Origin: Lapillicoccus jejuensis
GTDB taxonomy: Bacteria; Actinomycetota; Actinomycetes; Actinomycetales; Dermatophilaceae
Direction of reading: 5' to 3'
Assembly: GCF_006715055.1 (NCBI RefSeq)
Contig: NZ_VFMN01000001.1
Location: 2,046,001 to 2,110,000, forward strand
Length of the DNA: 64,000 bases
Shown: piece by piece, positions 37,524-47,048 of the stretch
How the letters are laid out: every line of letters begins with the position of its first letter
How positions within the stretch are numbered: the first letter of the stretch is position 1
Position numbers and translations under genes: made by a program
The notes under the pieces: generated by a model
The model's input: the letters and a program-made list of their open reading frames with translations, nothing else
What the model was told of the DNA's origin: nothing
The model's database searches: none

Positions 37524-37627
37524 CGTGGCGCGAAACGTCGTACCGTCGTGAGGCCGACCGGTCCCTCACGACCGAGCGCGCCCCCCGTCCGGCACCGTCG
37601 GCGGGGGTCACTCCAGCACATCGCACG

Positions 37628-38547
<920 letters not shown>

Positions 38548-38569
38548 GCAGCACCCAGCACCACCAGCA

Positions 38570-38598
38570 GGGGCCCCGCGGCGACGCCGCGGGGCCCC
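38570..38598 (+). terminator. GC-rich hairpin terminator after rpf gene
   Basis: GGGGCCCCGCGGCG and its complement form a near-continuous stem 23 bp after the stop, followed by TT only. Confidence 0.8.
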
Positions 38599-38651
38599 TT
38601 GCGCATCCTCTAGGCTCGATCCGTCGCGTCGTACCGCCCGTACGGCGCCCG

Positions 38652-38724
38652 GCCGGCATGGCGCAACTGGCAGCGCACCTGTCTTGTAAACAGGGGGTTC
38701 CGGGTTCGAGTCCCGGTGCCGGCT
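38652..38724 (+). tRNA. tRNA-Thr (anticodon TGT)
   Basis: A 73-nt cloverleaf has acceptor stem GCCGGCA/TGCCGGC, D arm GCGC...GCGC, anticodon stem CCTGT/ACAGG with loop CTTGTAA (TGT at 38685-38687) and T arm CCGGG-TTCGAGT-CCCGG. The CCA end is not encoded. TGT reads ACA and other threonine codons. Confidence 0.97.
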
Positions 38725-38764
38725 CCCCTCCCGTCCCGGGGGACCTCTTAGCCGAAGGATCCGC

Positions 38765-39598
38765 GTGCCCCTCGTCACCACGGCCGAGCTCGTCGACGAG
38801 GCCCGCGCCGGCCGTCACGGTGTCGCCGCGTTCAACGTCATCACCCTCGAGCACGCCGAGGCCATCGCCGCCGGCGCCGAGCGTGCCGGCCGGCCCGCCG
38901 TCCTGCAGCTGAGCGAGAACGCCGTCCGGTACCACGGCGGACGACCGGCCCCGCTCGCCGCGGCGCTCGCCGCGCTCGCGCAGGAGTCGGGCGCGCGGCT
39001 CTCCCTGCACCTGGACCACGTCGAGGACGGCGCGCTGCTGCGCCGCGCCGCCGACGTCGGCGCCAGCTCGGTCATGGTCGACGCCTCGCGCATGCCGTAC
39101 GACGCCAACGTGGCCGCCACCGCCGACGCCGTCGCCTGGGGCCACGAGCACGGCCTGTTCCTCGAGGCCGAGCTCGGCGAGATCGGCGGCAAGGACGGCG
39201 CGCACGCCCCCGGGGTGCGCACCGACCCGGACGACGCGGCGGCCTTCGTCACCGCGACCGGCGTCGACGCCCTCGCCGTCGCGGTCGGCAGCTCGCACGC
39301 GATGGTCGACCGGACCGCGGCGCTCGACCTCGACCTCGTCGCCGCCCTGGCCGCCCGGCTGCCGGTCCCGCTCGTCCTGCACGGGTCGTCCGGCGTCCCC
39401 GACGCCACCCTGGCCGCCGCGGTCGCGGCCGGGGTGACCAAGGTCAACATCGGCACCATCCTCAACGTCGCCTTCACCGGCGCCGTGCGCGAGGCCCTGC
39501 ACGACGAGGGCCTCACCGACCCGAGGCGCTACCTCGCCCCCGCCCGGGACGCCGTCGCCGGCACCGTCGCGCACCTGCTCGGGGTCGTCGCCGGCTGA
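38765..39598 (+). CDS. Class II fructose/tagatose-bisphosphate aldolase family protein
   Basis: This 277-residue zinc-dependent aldolase is shorter than housekeeping FbaA and closer to the KbaY/GatY and small FbaA group. Motifs are AFNVITLEHAEAI, the zinc histidine in LHLDHVEDG, EAELGEIGGKDG, VGSSHAM, the zinc histidine in VLHGSSGVPD, and TKVNIGTILN. Its neighbours are an ammonia-lyase homologue and a Dabb protein rather than sugar kinases, so the natural ketose substrate is not clear. A GTG start with AAGGAT is used. Confidence 0.85.
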   Translation: MPLVTTAELVDEARAGRHGVAAFNVITLEHAEAIAAGAERAGRPAVLQLSENAVRYHGGRPAPLAAALAALAQESGARLSLHLDHVEDGALLRRAADVGASSVMVDASRMPYDANVAATADAVAWGHEHGLFLEAELGEIGGKDGAHAPGVRTDPDDAAAFVTATGVDALAVAVGSSHAMVDRTAALDLDLVAALAARLPVPLVLHGSSGVPDATLAAAVAAGVTKVNIGTILNVAFTGAVREALHDEGLTDPRRYLAPARDAVAGTVAHLLGVVAG

Positions 39599-39647
39599 TG
39601 GTCGACCGTGGCTAGGGTGACGTCGTCCCCGGCGCCCTGGAGGTCTC

Positions 39648-41096
39648 GTGCTCGTGCTCGACGGGAGCAGCCTCTCGCTCGACGACGTCGTCCGCGCCGC
39701 CCGCCGTCCCGGTCCGGTCGCGGTGAGCGACGAGGCCCGGGCGCGGGTCGCGGCGTCGTACGCCTTCGCGGGCACCGTGGCCGAGCAGCGCTCGGTCTAC
39801 GGGCGCTCGACCGGCGTGGGGGCCAACCGCGACCAGGAGGTGACCGCCTCCGCGGAACGGGCCCTGCAGCTGCTGCGCTCGCACGCGACGAGCTCGGGGG
39901 AGCGGCGGGCCCCCGAGCGGGTCCGGGCCATGCTGCTGGTGCGGGCCAACCAGCTGGCCGCCGACGGCTCCGGGCTCGACCCGCGCGTCCTCGACGCCCT
40001 CGTCGCCATGGTCTCGGCTGACGCCCTCCCGCCGGTCCGCGAGGGTGGCAGCGTCGGCACGGCCGACCTCGCCGCGCTCGCGACCACCGCGCTCGTCCTC
40101 ACCGGCGAGCGGCCCAGCGCCCCCGCGGTCCCGGCGGTGCCCGCGACCGTGACCTTCGACGCCGGCGACGCGCTGACCTTCATGTCGAGCAACGCCGCGG
40201 TGCTCGGCGACGCCGCGCTCGCGGTCGCGGACCTGCGCCGGCTCGTGCGGGCTTCGGTCGTCGTCGCGGCCCTCGCCTTCCACGCCGTCCGAGGCAACGT
40301 CGAGGCGTTCGGCGAGCCCGTCGAGGTGGCCACCCCGTTCCCCGGCGCGCAGGCGGTGTGCCGCGCGATGCGGACCCTGGCCGGTCCGTCCCCGCAGGCC
40401 GCCCGCATCCAGGACCCCTTCGGCCTGCGCACCTTCCCGCAGGTGCACGGCGCCGTCGTCGACCGGGTCGGCTTCGCCGAGCACGTCGTCGTCGCGATGG
40501 CCAACACCGCGTCGGAGAACCCGCTGCTCAGCGCCCGGTACGGCGTCGCCCACCACGGCGCCTTCCACGCGGCCTACCTCGTGCAGTCGCTCGACGCCCT
40601 CACCCTCGCGGTGGCGCAGTCGGCACAGCTGAGCCTGGCCCGGCTGGCCATGCTCACGGAGCCGGCCTACACCGGCGAGCGGCCCTTCCTCGGGGACGGG
40701 ACCCCGGCTGCCTCGGGCGTGATGATCGTGGAGTACTCCGCCGCGTCGGCGCTCGCGGAGCTGCGGGCGCTCGCCACGCCGGCCGGGCTGCAGGTCGTCA
40801 CCCTCTCGCGCGGGGTCGAGGAGGACGCGTCGTTCGCGACGCTCGCCGCCCGGCAGGCCCTCGACGCCGTGTCCCGCTACCGCGCCGTGCTCGCCGCCGA
40901 GCTCGTCGCCGCGGTCCGCTGCCTGCGGCTCCAGGGCGCCCGGCCCGCGCCGCTCGCCGAGGCGCTGCGCTGGCTGGACGACCGCGACGGCGGGGCGCCC
41001 GACATGCGCGACCGCGACCTCACCGACGACCTGCTGCTGGCCGAGGAGAGCGTCGTGGGGCTGCCCGACACGGTGAGCGTGCCGTGGCCGGCCTGA
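39648..41096 (+). CDS. Aromatic amino acid ammonia-lyase homologue lacking the MIO triad
   Basis: This 482-residue protein aligns along its whole length with histidine/phenylalanine ammonia-lyases. Preserved parts are the catalytic-loop Tyr51 in VYGRSTGVGANRD, AVRGNVEAFGEP, the substrate-binding QDPFGLRTFPQVHG, and NTASENPLLS. However, the site that should read GSVGASGDLAPL reads GSVGTADLAAL at residues 134-144. The Ala-Ser-Gly that cyclises to the MIO electrophile is therefore replaced and one residue is lost, while the flanks are intact. The reading frame is open, so this is not a sequencing frameshift. It may be a lyase with different chemistry, an isomerase-like enzyme or a non-catalytic relative. 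It lies 49 bp after the aldolase gene. Confidence 0.82.
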   Translation: MLVLDGSSLSLDDVVRAARRPGPVAVSDEARARVAASYAFAGTVAEQRSVYGRSTGVGANRDQEVTASAERALQLLRSHATSSGERRAPERVRAMLLVRANQLAADGSGLDPRVLDALVAMVSADALPPVREGGSVGTADLAALATTALVLTGERPSAPAVPAVPATVTFDAGDALTFMSSNAAVLGDAALAVADLRRLVRASVVVAALAFHAVRGNVEAFGEPVEVATPFPGAQAVCRAMRTLAGPSPQAARIQDPFGLRTFPQVHGAVVDRVGFAEHVVVAMANTASENPLLSARYGVAHHGAFHAAYLVQSLDALTLAVAQSAQLSLARLAMLTEPAYTGERPFLGDGTPAASGVMIVEYSAASALAELRALATPAGLQVVTLSRGVEEDASFATLAARQALDAVSRYRAVLAAELVAAVRCLRLQGARPAPLAEALRWLDDRDGGAPDMRDRDLTDDLLLAEESVVGLPDTVSVPWPA

Positions 41097-41133
41097 CGGG
41101 TCGCCGCCGCCGGCCCCGGCACAGGCTCCGCGG

Positions 41134-41418
41134 GTGATCCGCAACGTGGTCCTCGTCCGGCTCCGCGACGGCGTCGACCCCTCGTGGGCGGCCCACTGGC
41201 GCGAGCGGGTGGCCGGTCTCGACCTGCCCGGCACCGTCGCCTACACCCAGGGCGCCGACCTCGGGCTGCGCGACGGGACGTGGAGCTTCGCCCTCGTCGC
41301 CGACGTCGTCGACGAGGAGGCCTACCGGCGCTACGACCTCGACGAGGAGCACAACCGGCTGCGCGACGAGCTCGCGCCGTGGGCGCAGGACGTCGCCCGG
41401 GTGCAGTTCGAGCTCTGA
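41134..41418 (+). CDS. Dabb-domain (stress-responsive alpha/beta barrel) protein
   Basis: This 94-residue protein is a single Dabb domain of ferredoxin-like fold, usually a dimer. It begins IRNVVLVRLRDGV and contains the AYTQGADLGLRDGTWSFALVADV strand pair and RRYDLDEEHNRLRDEL. Members include small cyclases and stress proteins, but most are uncharacterised. It follows the ammonia-lyase homologue by 37 bp, so a shared pathway is possible. A palindrome CCCGCGATCGCGGG (41419-41432) directly after the stop can end transcription in both directions. Confidence 0.85.
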   Translation: MIRNVVLVRLRDGVDPSWAAHWRERVAGLDLPGTVAYTQGADLGLRDGTWSFALVADVVDEEAYRRYDLDEEHNRLRDELAPWAQDVARVQFEL

Positions 41419-41432
41419 CCCGCGATCGCGGG
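41419..41432. terminator. Short perfect palindrome between convergent genes
   Basis: CCCGCGATCGCGGG, followed by CCCTCT, separates the Dabb gene from the convergent small membrane protein gene. Confidence 0.5.
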
Positions 41433-41437
41433 CCCTC

Positions 41438-41638
41438 TCAGGCCGCGTCGGGCTGGGCCAGGCCGGGGACCTGCTCCCGGGCGGGGGCCTGGACCGGGGT
41501 GGCGGCCCGTTCGGCCGGGGCCGGGAGGGCGTCGCGCCCCGAGAGGCTGTCCTCGAGACGGTGCATGACGAACGGCAGCGACGCCGCGCCGGTGACGGTG
41601 AGCACGGCGGTGGTGCCGAAGAGCAGGGCGGTGTTCAC
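41438..41638 (-). CDS. Small single-helix membrane protein, unknown
   Basis: This 66-residue ORF starts with GTG after a GGAG at correct distance. It has one transmembrane helix (TALLFGTTAVLTVTGAASLPF), a short charged segment and a Pro/Ala-rich tail. It lies 131 bp downstream of the unknown gene at 41770 on the same strand and could be in its operon. No family is recognised. Confidence 0.55.
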   Translation of the reverse strand: MNTALLFGTTAVLTVTGAASLPFVMHRLEDSLSGRDALPAPAERAATPVQAPAREQVPGLAQPDAA

Positions 41639-41769
41639 GAGAGGGCTCCGGTGGGGCTGTGGAGGTGCCTGGTGCGGCCGGTCGGTGCGGGGCGCCCGTC
41701 GCGCCCGCCGGCACCCCGTACCCCCTCGGTCGCGGCTCACACCGACACGCCGTACGGCGTCCCTCCAGG

Positions 41770-42273
41770 TCAGGAGTGGGCCGCGCAGCAGGGGGTGGGG
41801 TCGGGCTGCTCGAAGCAGGCCACCCGGCCGCCGGCGGCCGGCCGCACGAGCAGGCGCAGCCGCCCACCGGTGAAGGTCGGGCGGACGAAGCGGCGTGTCA
41901 CGAGCACCGCGGACGGGTCGACCGGGGTCCCACCCAGCCCCTCGACGACGTCGACCGACGTCGTGGTGAGCAGCGTCGCCACCGTTACCTCCTCCTCCAG
42001 GAGGAGGCTTCCCGAGAAATGGAACACCCGGCCCGAGGTGCGCGAGCGGTGTTCTCCCGCCACGATCTCCGCGTGCGGACCACTGGCCCCCAGCACCTCC
42101 AGCGACCCGTCGGTGCACTCGAGGACGACGGCGACGCCGGCGTGGTCGGGCAGGAAGTGGGTGGCGGCCAGCACGACGTCGTCGCCCAGCAGCGGCTGGG
42201 TGTCGTGCTCGGCCGCGACGGTGGTCCGCCAGGTCGTGACCTGGCGGACCACGGCGGTGTGCTGGTCGGTCAC
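41770..42273 (-). CDS. Protein of unknown function coupled to PHP phosphoesterase
   Basis: This 167-residue protein is not recognised. Its GTG start overlaps the stop of the PHP phosphoesterase gene by 4 nt, so the two are coupled; a longer in-frame start would run into that gene. It lacks a signal or membrane helix. The sequence is beta-rich (VAVVLECTDGSLEVLGASGPHAEIV, GRVFHFSGSLLLEEEVTVATLL) and ends in a Cys-containing tail (ACFEQPDPTPCCAAHS) that could bind metal. It may be a partner or sensor domain for the phosphoesterase. Confidence 0.7.
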   Translation of the reverse strand: MTDQHTAVVRQVTTWRTTVAAEHDTQPLLGDDVVLAATHFLPDHAGVAVVLECTDGSLEVLGASGPHAEIVAGEHRSRTSGRVFHFSGSLLLEEEVTVATLLTTTSVDVVEGLGGTPVDPSAVLVTRRFVRPTFTGGRLRLLVRPAAGGRVACFEQPDPTPCCAAHS

Positions 42274-44003
42274 CGGGGCAGCACCCAGATGGGGTTGGTG
42301 TAGAACCACAGGTCCTGCCACGGGTCGGCGTCACCGAGGACGTCCGCGGCGGGGCCCGCCGGGTCGACCGCGGCCCCGTTGAGACCGACCGCCTGTCGCT
42401 TGCCGTCGGTGCCGCGCAGGCGGACGTAGAACGGCTCGTCGACGTAGCCGAGGTCGACCGTGAAGACGACCTTGCCCTTCGCGCCGGAGACGTCGCGCTG
42501 CACGAGGACCTTCGTGTCCGGGGCGTGGAAGGTGTCCCGGTCCGAGGCCGCCCCGGTGACCGAGCCGCGCACGACGTCGACGCGCGCCAGCTGCGGGAGG
42601 AACTGGGCGAAGTTCGGCAGGACGGCCGGGGTCACGGCGACGACCAGCTCGGTGCGGGTGCCCCGCTTCGGCGTGACGACCGAGCCGAGGGTGGCGCCGG
42701 GGGACCGGTCGCCCTTGGCGCGGACGCCGACCTCGAGGCCGCCGACCAGACCGCCGTGGTCGACCCAGACGCGGCCGGCGCGCAGGCCGTCCATGACCGC
42801 GGCGAAGCTGAACCGCGAGGCCCCCACGTGGGTCTTGGAGTAGTAGCCCGGCCAGAAGTCGCCCTGCGTCGTCCTGGCCCCCGTGGTGCCGTGCACCGGC
42901 GGGACGTAGTGCCCGAGGGCGGTGAACTCGTCGATGGTGCCGGCGCCGCCGCGCACGGAGTCGTCGAGGTAGATCTGGTGCGAGTCCGAGTTCGCGGTGA
43001 TCCACCACGCCTTGCCCTCGGCGAGGAGCGAGTCCCAGAGCCCGCCGACCGTGGCGGTCATCCAGTCGAAGCCGCCGTACGTGACGTAGGACTCGAGCGG
43101 GTAGCCGGCGAAGCTGTCGGCCGACGGGGAGTTGTCGTAGTAGCCGCGGCCCGAGCCCGGCCCGTACGGCGCGGGGATGCCGGCGGCCTGGTGGCCGGGG
43201 GCCCCCTCCATGCCGAGCGCGACGGTCGGCTGGCGGTCGCGCCACCCGCGGATCTCGTGCGGGGAGTCGATGCCCTTGCGTGCGGGGTGGTTGGCGAAGA
43301 AGGCGGCGTCCTTGACCCGGCCGGACGTGACCGAGCCGGCGAGGAAGTCGAGGCCGTCGAGGGCGTGCGCCTCGTTGGCGGCCGAGGAGGAGGTCCAACC
43401 GTTGACGACGCCGTCGAAGGAGTTCTCGAACTCCTTGAGCACGGCGACCTCGAGCGCGCCCGGGTGCACGAAGACGGTGCCGTGCTCGGCGCCGGGGATG
43501 TTCCACTCCAGGCCCTGGAAGACGAGGGTGCGGTCACCGAACTGCTGGCGAGCGGCGACGATGTCGGGGTTGACCTGGTCGACGCCGAGCTTGGCGTGGG
43601 TCACGCTGCCGTGGTCGGTGATGACCATCCAGTCCAGGCCGTAGGCGCCGGCGTGCTGCACCTGGTCGGCGACGCGGTACATCGCGTCCGAGCTGTACTG
43701 CGTGTGGATGTGGTGGTCGCCGGCGAGCCACTGGTAGGAGCCGGTGCTGGGGCGGGCCGTCGGCGCCGCGCCGTCGGCGGCGGCGGACTCGGTCTGCCCG
43801 AGGACGCTGGCCCCCGCGGCGGCCGCGCCGATGAGGCCGGCCCGCGTGAGGAACTGGCGTCGGCGCAGGCCGGCGGCGGTCAGGTCGTGGTCGGGGATCT
43901 GCGTGTCGACCGCCTCGACCGTGGACATCGGCAGGTCGGCGTGGGAGTGCGGGTGGTCGTGGTCGTGCGAGTGGGTGTGGCCACCGTGGGTGTGCGACGT
44001 CAC
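42270..44003 (-). CDS. Tat-exported PHP-domain metallophosphoesterase (CehA/McbA family)
   Basis: This 577-residue hydrolase has a His-rich N-terminus (THGGHTHSHDHDHPHSH) that could bind metal. A twin-arginine signal RRRQFLTRAGLIGAAAAG at about residues 47-65 follows, so the folded, metal-loaded enzyme is exported. The PHP domain shows metal motifs GDHHIHTQYSSDA, VITDHGS and LEWNIPG, and the later SDSHQ. The C-terminal 180 residues are a beta-rich domain. Family members include the carbaryl hydrolase CehA, but most natural substrates are unknown phosphoesters or similar. GTG 44003 gives the complete His-rich leader. Confidence 0.88.
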   Translation of the reverse strand: MTSHTHGGHTHSHDHDHPHSHADLPMSTVEAVDTQIPDHDLTAAGLRRRQFLTRAGLIGAAAAGASVLGQTESAAADGAAPTARPSTGSYQWLAGDHHIHTQYSSDAMYRVADQVQHAGAYGLDWMVITDHGSVTHAKLGVDQVNPDIVAARQQFGDRTLVFQGLEWNIPGAEHGTVFVHPGALEVAVLKEFENSFDGVVNGWTSSSAANEAHALDGLDFLAGSVTSGRVKDAAFFANHPARKGIDSPHEIRGWRDRQPTVALGMEGAPGHQAAGIPAPYGPGSGRGYYDNSPSADSFAGYPLESYVTYGGFDWMTATVGGLWDSLLAEGKAWWITANSDSHQIYLDDSVRGGAGTIDEFTALGHYVPPVHGTTGARTTQGDFWPGYYSKTHVGASRFSFAAVMDGLRAGRVWVDHGGLVGGLEVGVRAKGDRSPGATLGSVVTPKRGTRTELVVAVTPAVLPNFAQFLPQLARVDVVRGSVTGAASDRDTFHAPDTKVLVQRDVSGAKGKVVFTVDLGYVDEPFYVRLRGTDGKRQAVGLNGAAVDPAGPAADVLGDADPWQDLWFYTNPIWVLPR

Positions 44004-44160
44004 TGGGAGGGCTCTTCCTCGTGGTCCGACCGCGCCCGTCGGGCGCGCCAGGTCCGGGCGCGGGCCTGCGCGGCCAGCCCATCGGCCGCCGGTGACCTCC
44101 ACGCGGGGACGAGGTGAACATCCGGCGACGGCTGGGAGGGACCTGGGAGGCGCCGCGCGG

Positions 44161-44661
44161 TCAGAGCAGCGTGCGGATGGCGGCCGTCGCCCCGGCGAGG
44201 TACCGGTCGACGACGGCCCGCTCCTCGTCGGACAGCGACCCGTCGAGCCGGGCCAGCGCCTCGAACATCGGCGCGAGCCGGGCGAACGCCTCGGTGCGTC
44301 CGCCGTCGGTGAGGACGACGACCGTGCGTCGCCCGTCGCTGGGGTGCGGCCGGCGCTCGACGTGACCGTGCGCCACGAGCCGGTCCACGACGCCGGAGGC
44401 GGCGGCCGTCGTCACCCCCAGGCGGTGGGCGAGCTCGGCGGGGCCGAGCGGTTCGGCGGACAGGTGACGCAGGGCGTGCAGCTCGGAGGCGCTGACCTCC
44501 GCCCGACGCGCGACGGCCGCGGGCACGGTCGACGCGGCGTCGATGAGCGTCTGCAGGGCGGTGAGGGTCGACGTCTGCTGCCACCCGGGGAGAGGCTGGA
44601 GGGCGGGGTCGCGCACCGGGGTGTCGGCCGGCCGCGGCCCGGGGCGTCCGGTGGTGGGCAT
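44161..44661 (-). CDS. MarR-family transcriptional regulator
   Basis: This 166-residue winged-helix regulator has the MarR core: SELHALRHLSAEPLGPAELAHRLGVTTAAASGVVDRLVAHGHVERRPHPSDGRR split between recognition helix and wing. It is divergent from an MMPL/RND exporter gene, with 89 bp between starts, and very probably represses it until a ligand binds. A TAGGTT -10 lies 7 nt before the ATG. It carries a DGRRTVVVLTDGG wing, typical of drug-responsive members. Confidence 0.9.
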   Translation of the reverse strand: MPTTGRPGPRPADTPVRDPALQPLPGWQQTSTLTALQTLIDAASTVPAAVARRAEVSASELHALRHLSAEPLGPAELAHRLGVTTAAASGVVDRLVAHGHVERRPHPSDGRRTVVVLTDGGRTEAFARLAPMFEALARLDGSLSDEERAVVDRYLAGATAAIRTLL

Positions 44662-44692
44662 AATAGGTAACCTACTTAGCAATCTGTTGACC
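44662..44692. promoter_or_regulatory. Divergent marR-MMPL promoter and operator
   Basis: On the minus strand TAGGTT (44669-44674) is a leaderless -10 for marR. It overlaps the 9-bp palindrome AGGTAACCT (44665-44673), a possible MarR site. On the plus strand TTGACC (44687-44692) followed after 16 nt by TACGCC could serve the exporter. The region is markedly AT-richer than its surroundings. Confidence 0.55.
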
Positions 44693-44750
44693 AAGATCCT
44701 GAGCATCCTACGCCGACGCGCTGTCGGCGCCCCCGGAAGGACGTCCCGCC

Positions 44751-47048
44751 GTGACCGCCACCCCCTCCTCCGTCCCGGACGCCGAGTCGCCGTCGGGCTC
44801 CGGCCGCCGGCGCCGACGCGGTCGCCACGAGCGCACCCCGCGGCTCGGGCCCCGGGTCGTCCTCGGCGCCGTCGTCGTCCTGCTGGCCTGGCTGGCGCTC
44901 GCCGGGGTCGGCGGCCCGAAGACGGGTGAGCTGTCGAGCCTGCAGAAGAACGACAACGCCTCCTTCCTGCCCGCCGACGCCGAGTCGACCCGGGTGGCGG
45001 ACAAGGTCGCCGCGCTCCTCTCGGACCCCTCGCTCCCGCTCATCGTCGTCGCCGAGAAGCCGCAGGCCCTCTCCGCCACCGACCAGCAGGACGCCCAGCG
45101 CTTCGCCGCGGGTCTGCCCGGGCTCCCGCTGCCGGGGCTCGCCGGTCGCACGGTGGGGGACTACCTCACCGCGGGGGCCCAGGCCGTCGCCGTCCCGAGC
45201 AAGGACGGGCGGGCGGTCCTCGTCGTCCTCCCCCTCGCGGCCGACAGGGCCACGCAGACGGTCGGGGACAGCACCGTGCTCGCCGAGGTCGTCGCCGCCG
45301 TGAAGGACTCGGTCAAGAACGACCTGCGCGCGACGGGCTGGACGGCGTACGTCACCGGCCCCGCCGGCACCGTGGCCGACTTCGTCACCGCCTTCGCCGG
45401 CATCGACGGCATCCTGCTGCTCGTCGCGCTCGGGGTCGTGCTGCTCATCCTCCTCGTCGTCTACCGCAGCCCCGTCCTGCCGTTCGCCGTGCTGCTCACC
45501 GCCGGCTTCGGCCTCGCCGCGGCCGGCCTCGTCGTCTACCTCGTCGCCGACGCCGGGTGGATCACGGTGAGCGGACAGAGCCAGGGCATCCTGTCGATCC
45601 TCGTCGTCGGCGCCTCGACCGACTACTCGCTGCTGCTCGTGGCCCGCTACAAGGAGGAGCTGCACGACCAGGAGTCGACCTGGGCCGCGCTACGCACCGC
45701 CTGGCGCGCGACGATCGCGCCGATCGCCGCCAGCGCCGCCACCGTCGTGCTCGGCCTACTGGCCCTCACCCTCGCCCAGCTCAAGGCGACCTCGGGTCTC
45801 GGCCCCGTCGCCGCGCTCGGCATCGTCGGCGCGTTCCTGTCGGCGACGACCCTGCTGCCGGCCCTGCTCGTCCTCGGCCGCCGGTGGATCTTCTGGCCGG
45901 CCGTGCCGCGGGTCGACCACGTGCACCGGGCCGACGCGGTGGAGGCCGGCGGCGGCTGGGGGCGGGTGGCCCGCGCGGTCGGCGCCCACCCGCGCCGCAC
46001 CTGGGTCCTGGTCACCCTCGTCCTGCTCGGCGCGTCCGCCTTCCTGCCGACCCTGCGCACGGCCGGGATCTCGCAGACCGACACCTTCCTCACGAAGGTC
46101 GACTCGGTCCTCGGGCAGGAGGTGCTGGCCCGCCACTTTGACGCCGGGTCGGGCTCGCCCGTGCTCGTCGTCGCGCCGCAGGACCAGGCCCAGCGCGTCC
46201 TGGCGCAGCTGCAGCAGGAGGAGGGCGTGACGACGCCGTACGTCGGCTCGCAGCCGGGCCGGCCGCCGAAGGTGGTCGACGGGCAGGTGCTCGTGCAGGC
46301 CACCCTGACCGCGCCCGCGGACGCCCCCGCCGCCGTCGCGACGGTGAGCCGGCTGCGCACCGACCTGCACGCGATCTCGCCCGACGTCCTCGTGGGCGGC
46401 GAGACCGCCCAGACCCTCGACGTGCGCACCGCCGCGGACCGCGACATCAAGGTCGTCATCCCGACGATCATCGGCATCGTCTTCGTCGTCCTCGTCCTGC
46501 TGCTGCGGGCCCTGGTCGCCCCCGTGCTGCTCGTCCTGGCCAACATCCTGTCCTTCGGCGCGACGATGGGCGTCTCGGCGCTCGTCTTCAACCACGTCCT
46601 CGACTTCCCGGGCGGGGACCCGACGACGGTGCTCTACGGCTTCGTCTTCCTCGTCGCGCTCGGCGTCGACTACTCGATCTTCCTCATGACCCGGGCCCGC
46701 GAGGAGACGGCCGAGCACGGTCACCGGCGGGGCGTGCTCGTGGCTCTCACCGTCACCGGCGGGGTCATCACCAGCGCCGGCATCGTCCTCGCGGCGACCT
46801 TCGGCGCGCTGGCCGTGCTGCCGATCCTGTTCCTCGCCCAGATCGCCTTCATCGTCGCCTTCGGCGTGCTGCTGGACACCGTCGTCGTCCGCTCGCTGCT
46901 CGTGCCGGCGCTCGCCCTCGACCTCGGTCCGCGCACCTGGTGGCCGGGACGGCTCGGGCACGGCGAGAGGGACGCAGCGACTGCGGGCCGAGCAGAGAGC
47001 CGGACGGAGGACCGCACCGGCGGCCCGCAGGCGCTGGACCGAGGCTAG
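44751..47048 (+). CDS. MMPL/RND-family membrane exporter
   Basis: This 765-residue exporter has two halves, each with one helix, an extracytoplasmic domain and five more helices. The proton-relay motifs are GASTDYSLLLVARYKEEL in the first half and ALGVDYSIFLMTRAREE in the second. VTGPAGTVADF and TLLPALLVLGRRWIFWP are typical. MMPL proteins export lipids or drugs with proton drive. The divergent MarR gene suggests inducible drug or fatty-acid efflux. A GTG start with GAAGGA upstream is used. Confidence 0.92.
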   Translation: MTATPSSVPDAESPSGSGRRRRRGRHERTPRLGPRVVLGAVVVLLAWLALAGVGGPKTGELSSLQKNDNASFLPADAESTRVADKVAALLSDPSLPLIVVAEKPQALSATDQQDAQRFAAGLPGLPLPGLAGRTVGDYLTAGAQAVAVPSKDGRAVLVVLPLAADRATQTVGDSTVLAEVVAAVKDSVKNDLRATGWTAYVTGPAGTVADFVTAFAGIDGILLLVALGVVLLILLVVYRSPVLPFAVLLTAGFGLAAAGLVVYLVADAGWITVSGQSQGILSILVVGASTDYSLLLVARYKEELHDQESTWAALRTAWRATIAPIAASAATVVLGLLALTLAQLKATSGLGPVAALGIVGAFLSATTLLPALLVLGRRWIFWPAVPRVDHVHRADAVEAGGGWGRVARAVGAHPRRTWVLVTLVLLGASAFLPTLRTAGISQTDTFLTKVDSVLGQEVLARHFDAGSGSPVLVVAPQDQAQRVLAQLQQEEGVTTPYVGSQPGRPPKVVDGQVLVQATLTAPADAPAAVATVSRLRTDLHAISPDVLVGGETAQTLDVRTAADRDIKVVIPTIIGIVFVVLVLLLRALVAPVLLVLANILSFGATMGVSALVFNHVLDFPGGDPTTVLYGFVFLVALGVDYSIFLMTRAREETAEHGHRRGVLVALTVTGGVITSAGIVLAATFGALAVLPILFLAQIAFIVAFGVLLDTVVVRSLLVPALALDLGPRTWWPGRLGHGERDAATAGRAESRTEDRTGGPQALDRG

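Noticed and set aside
38599-38651. Promoter of tRNA-Thr with TAGGCT
   Set aside because: TAGGCT near 38612 has no suitable -35; the only TTGCGC is just 6 nt away. The tRNA may have another start.
40358-41137. Frameshift explanation for the altered ammonia-lyase
   Set aside because: The correct frame is continuous with family motifs both before and after the altered triad, so no frameshift is needed.
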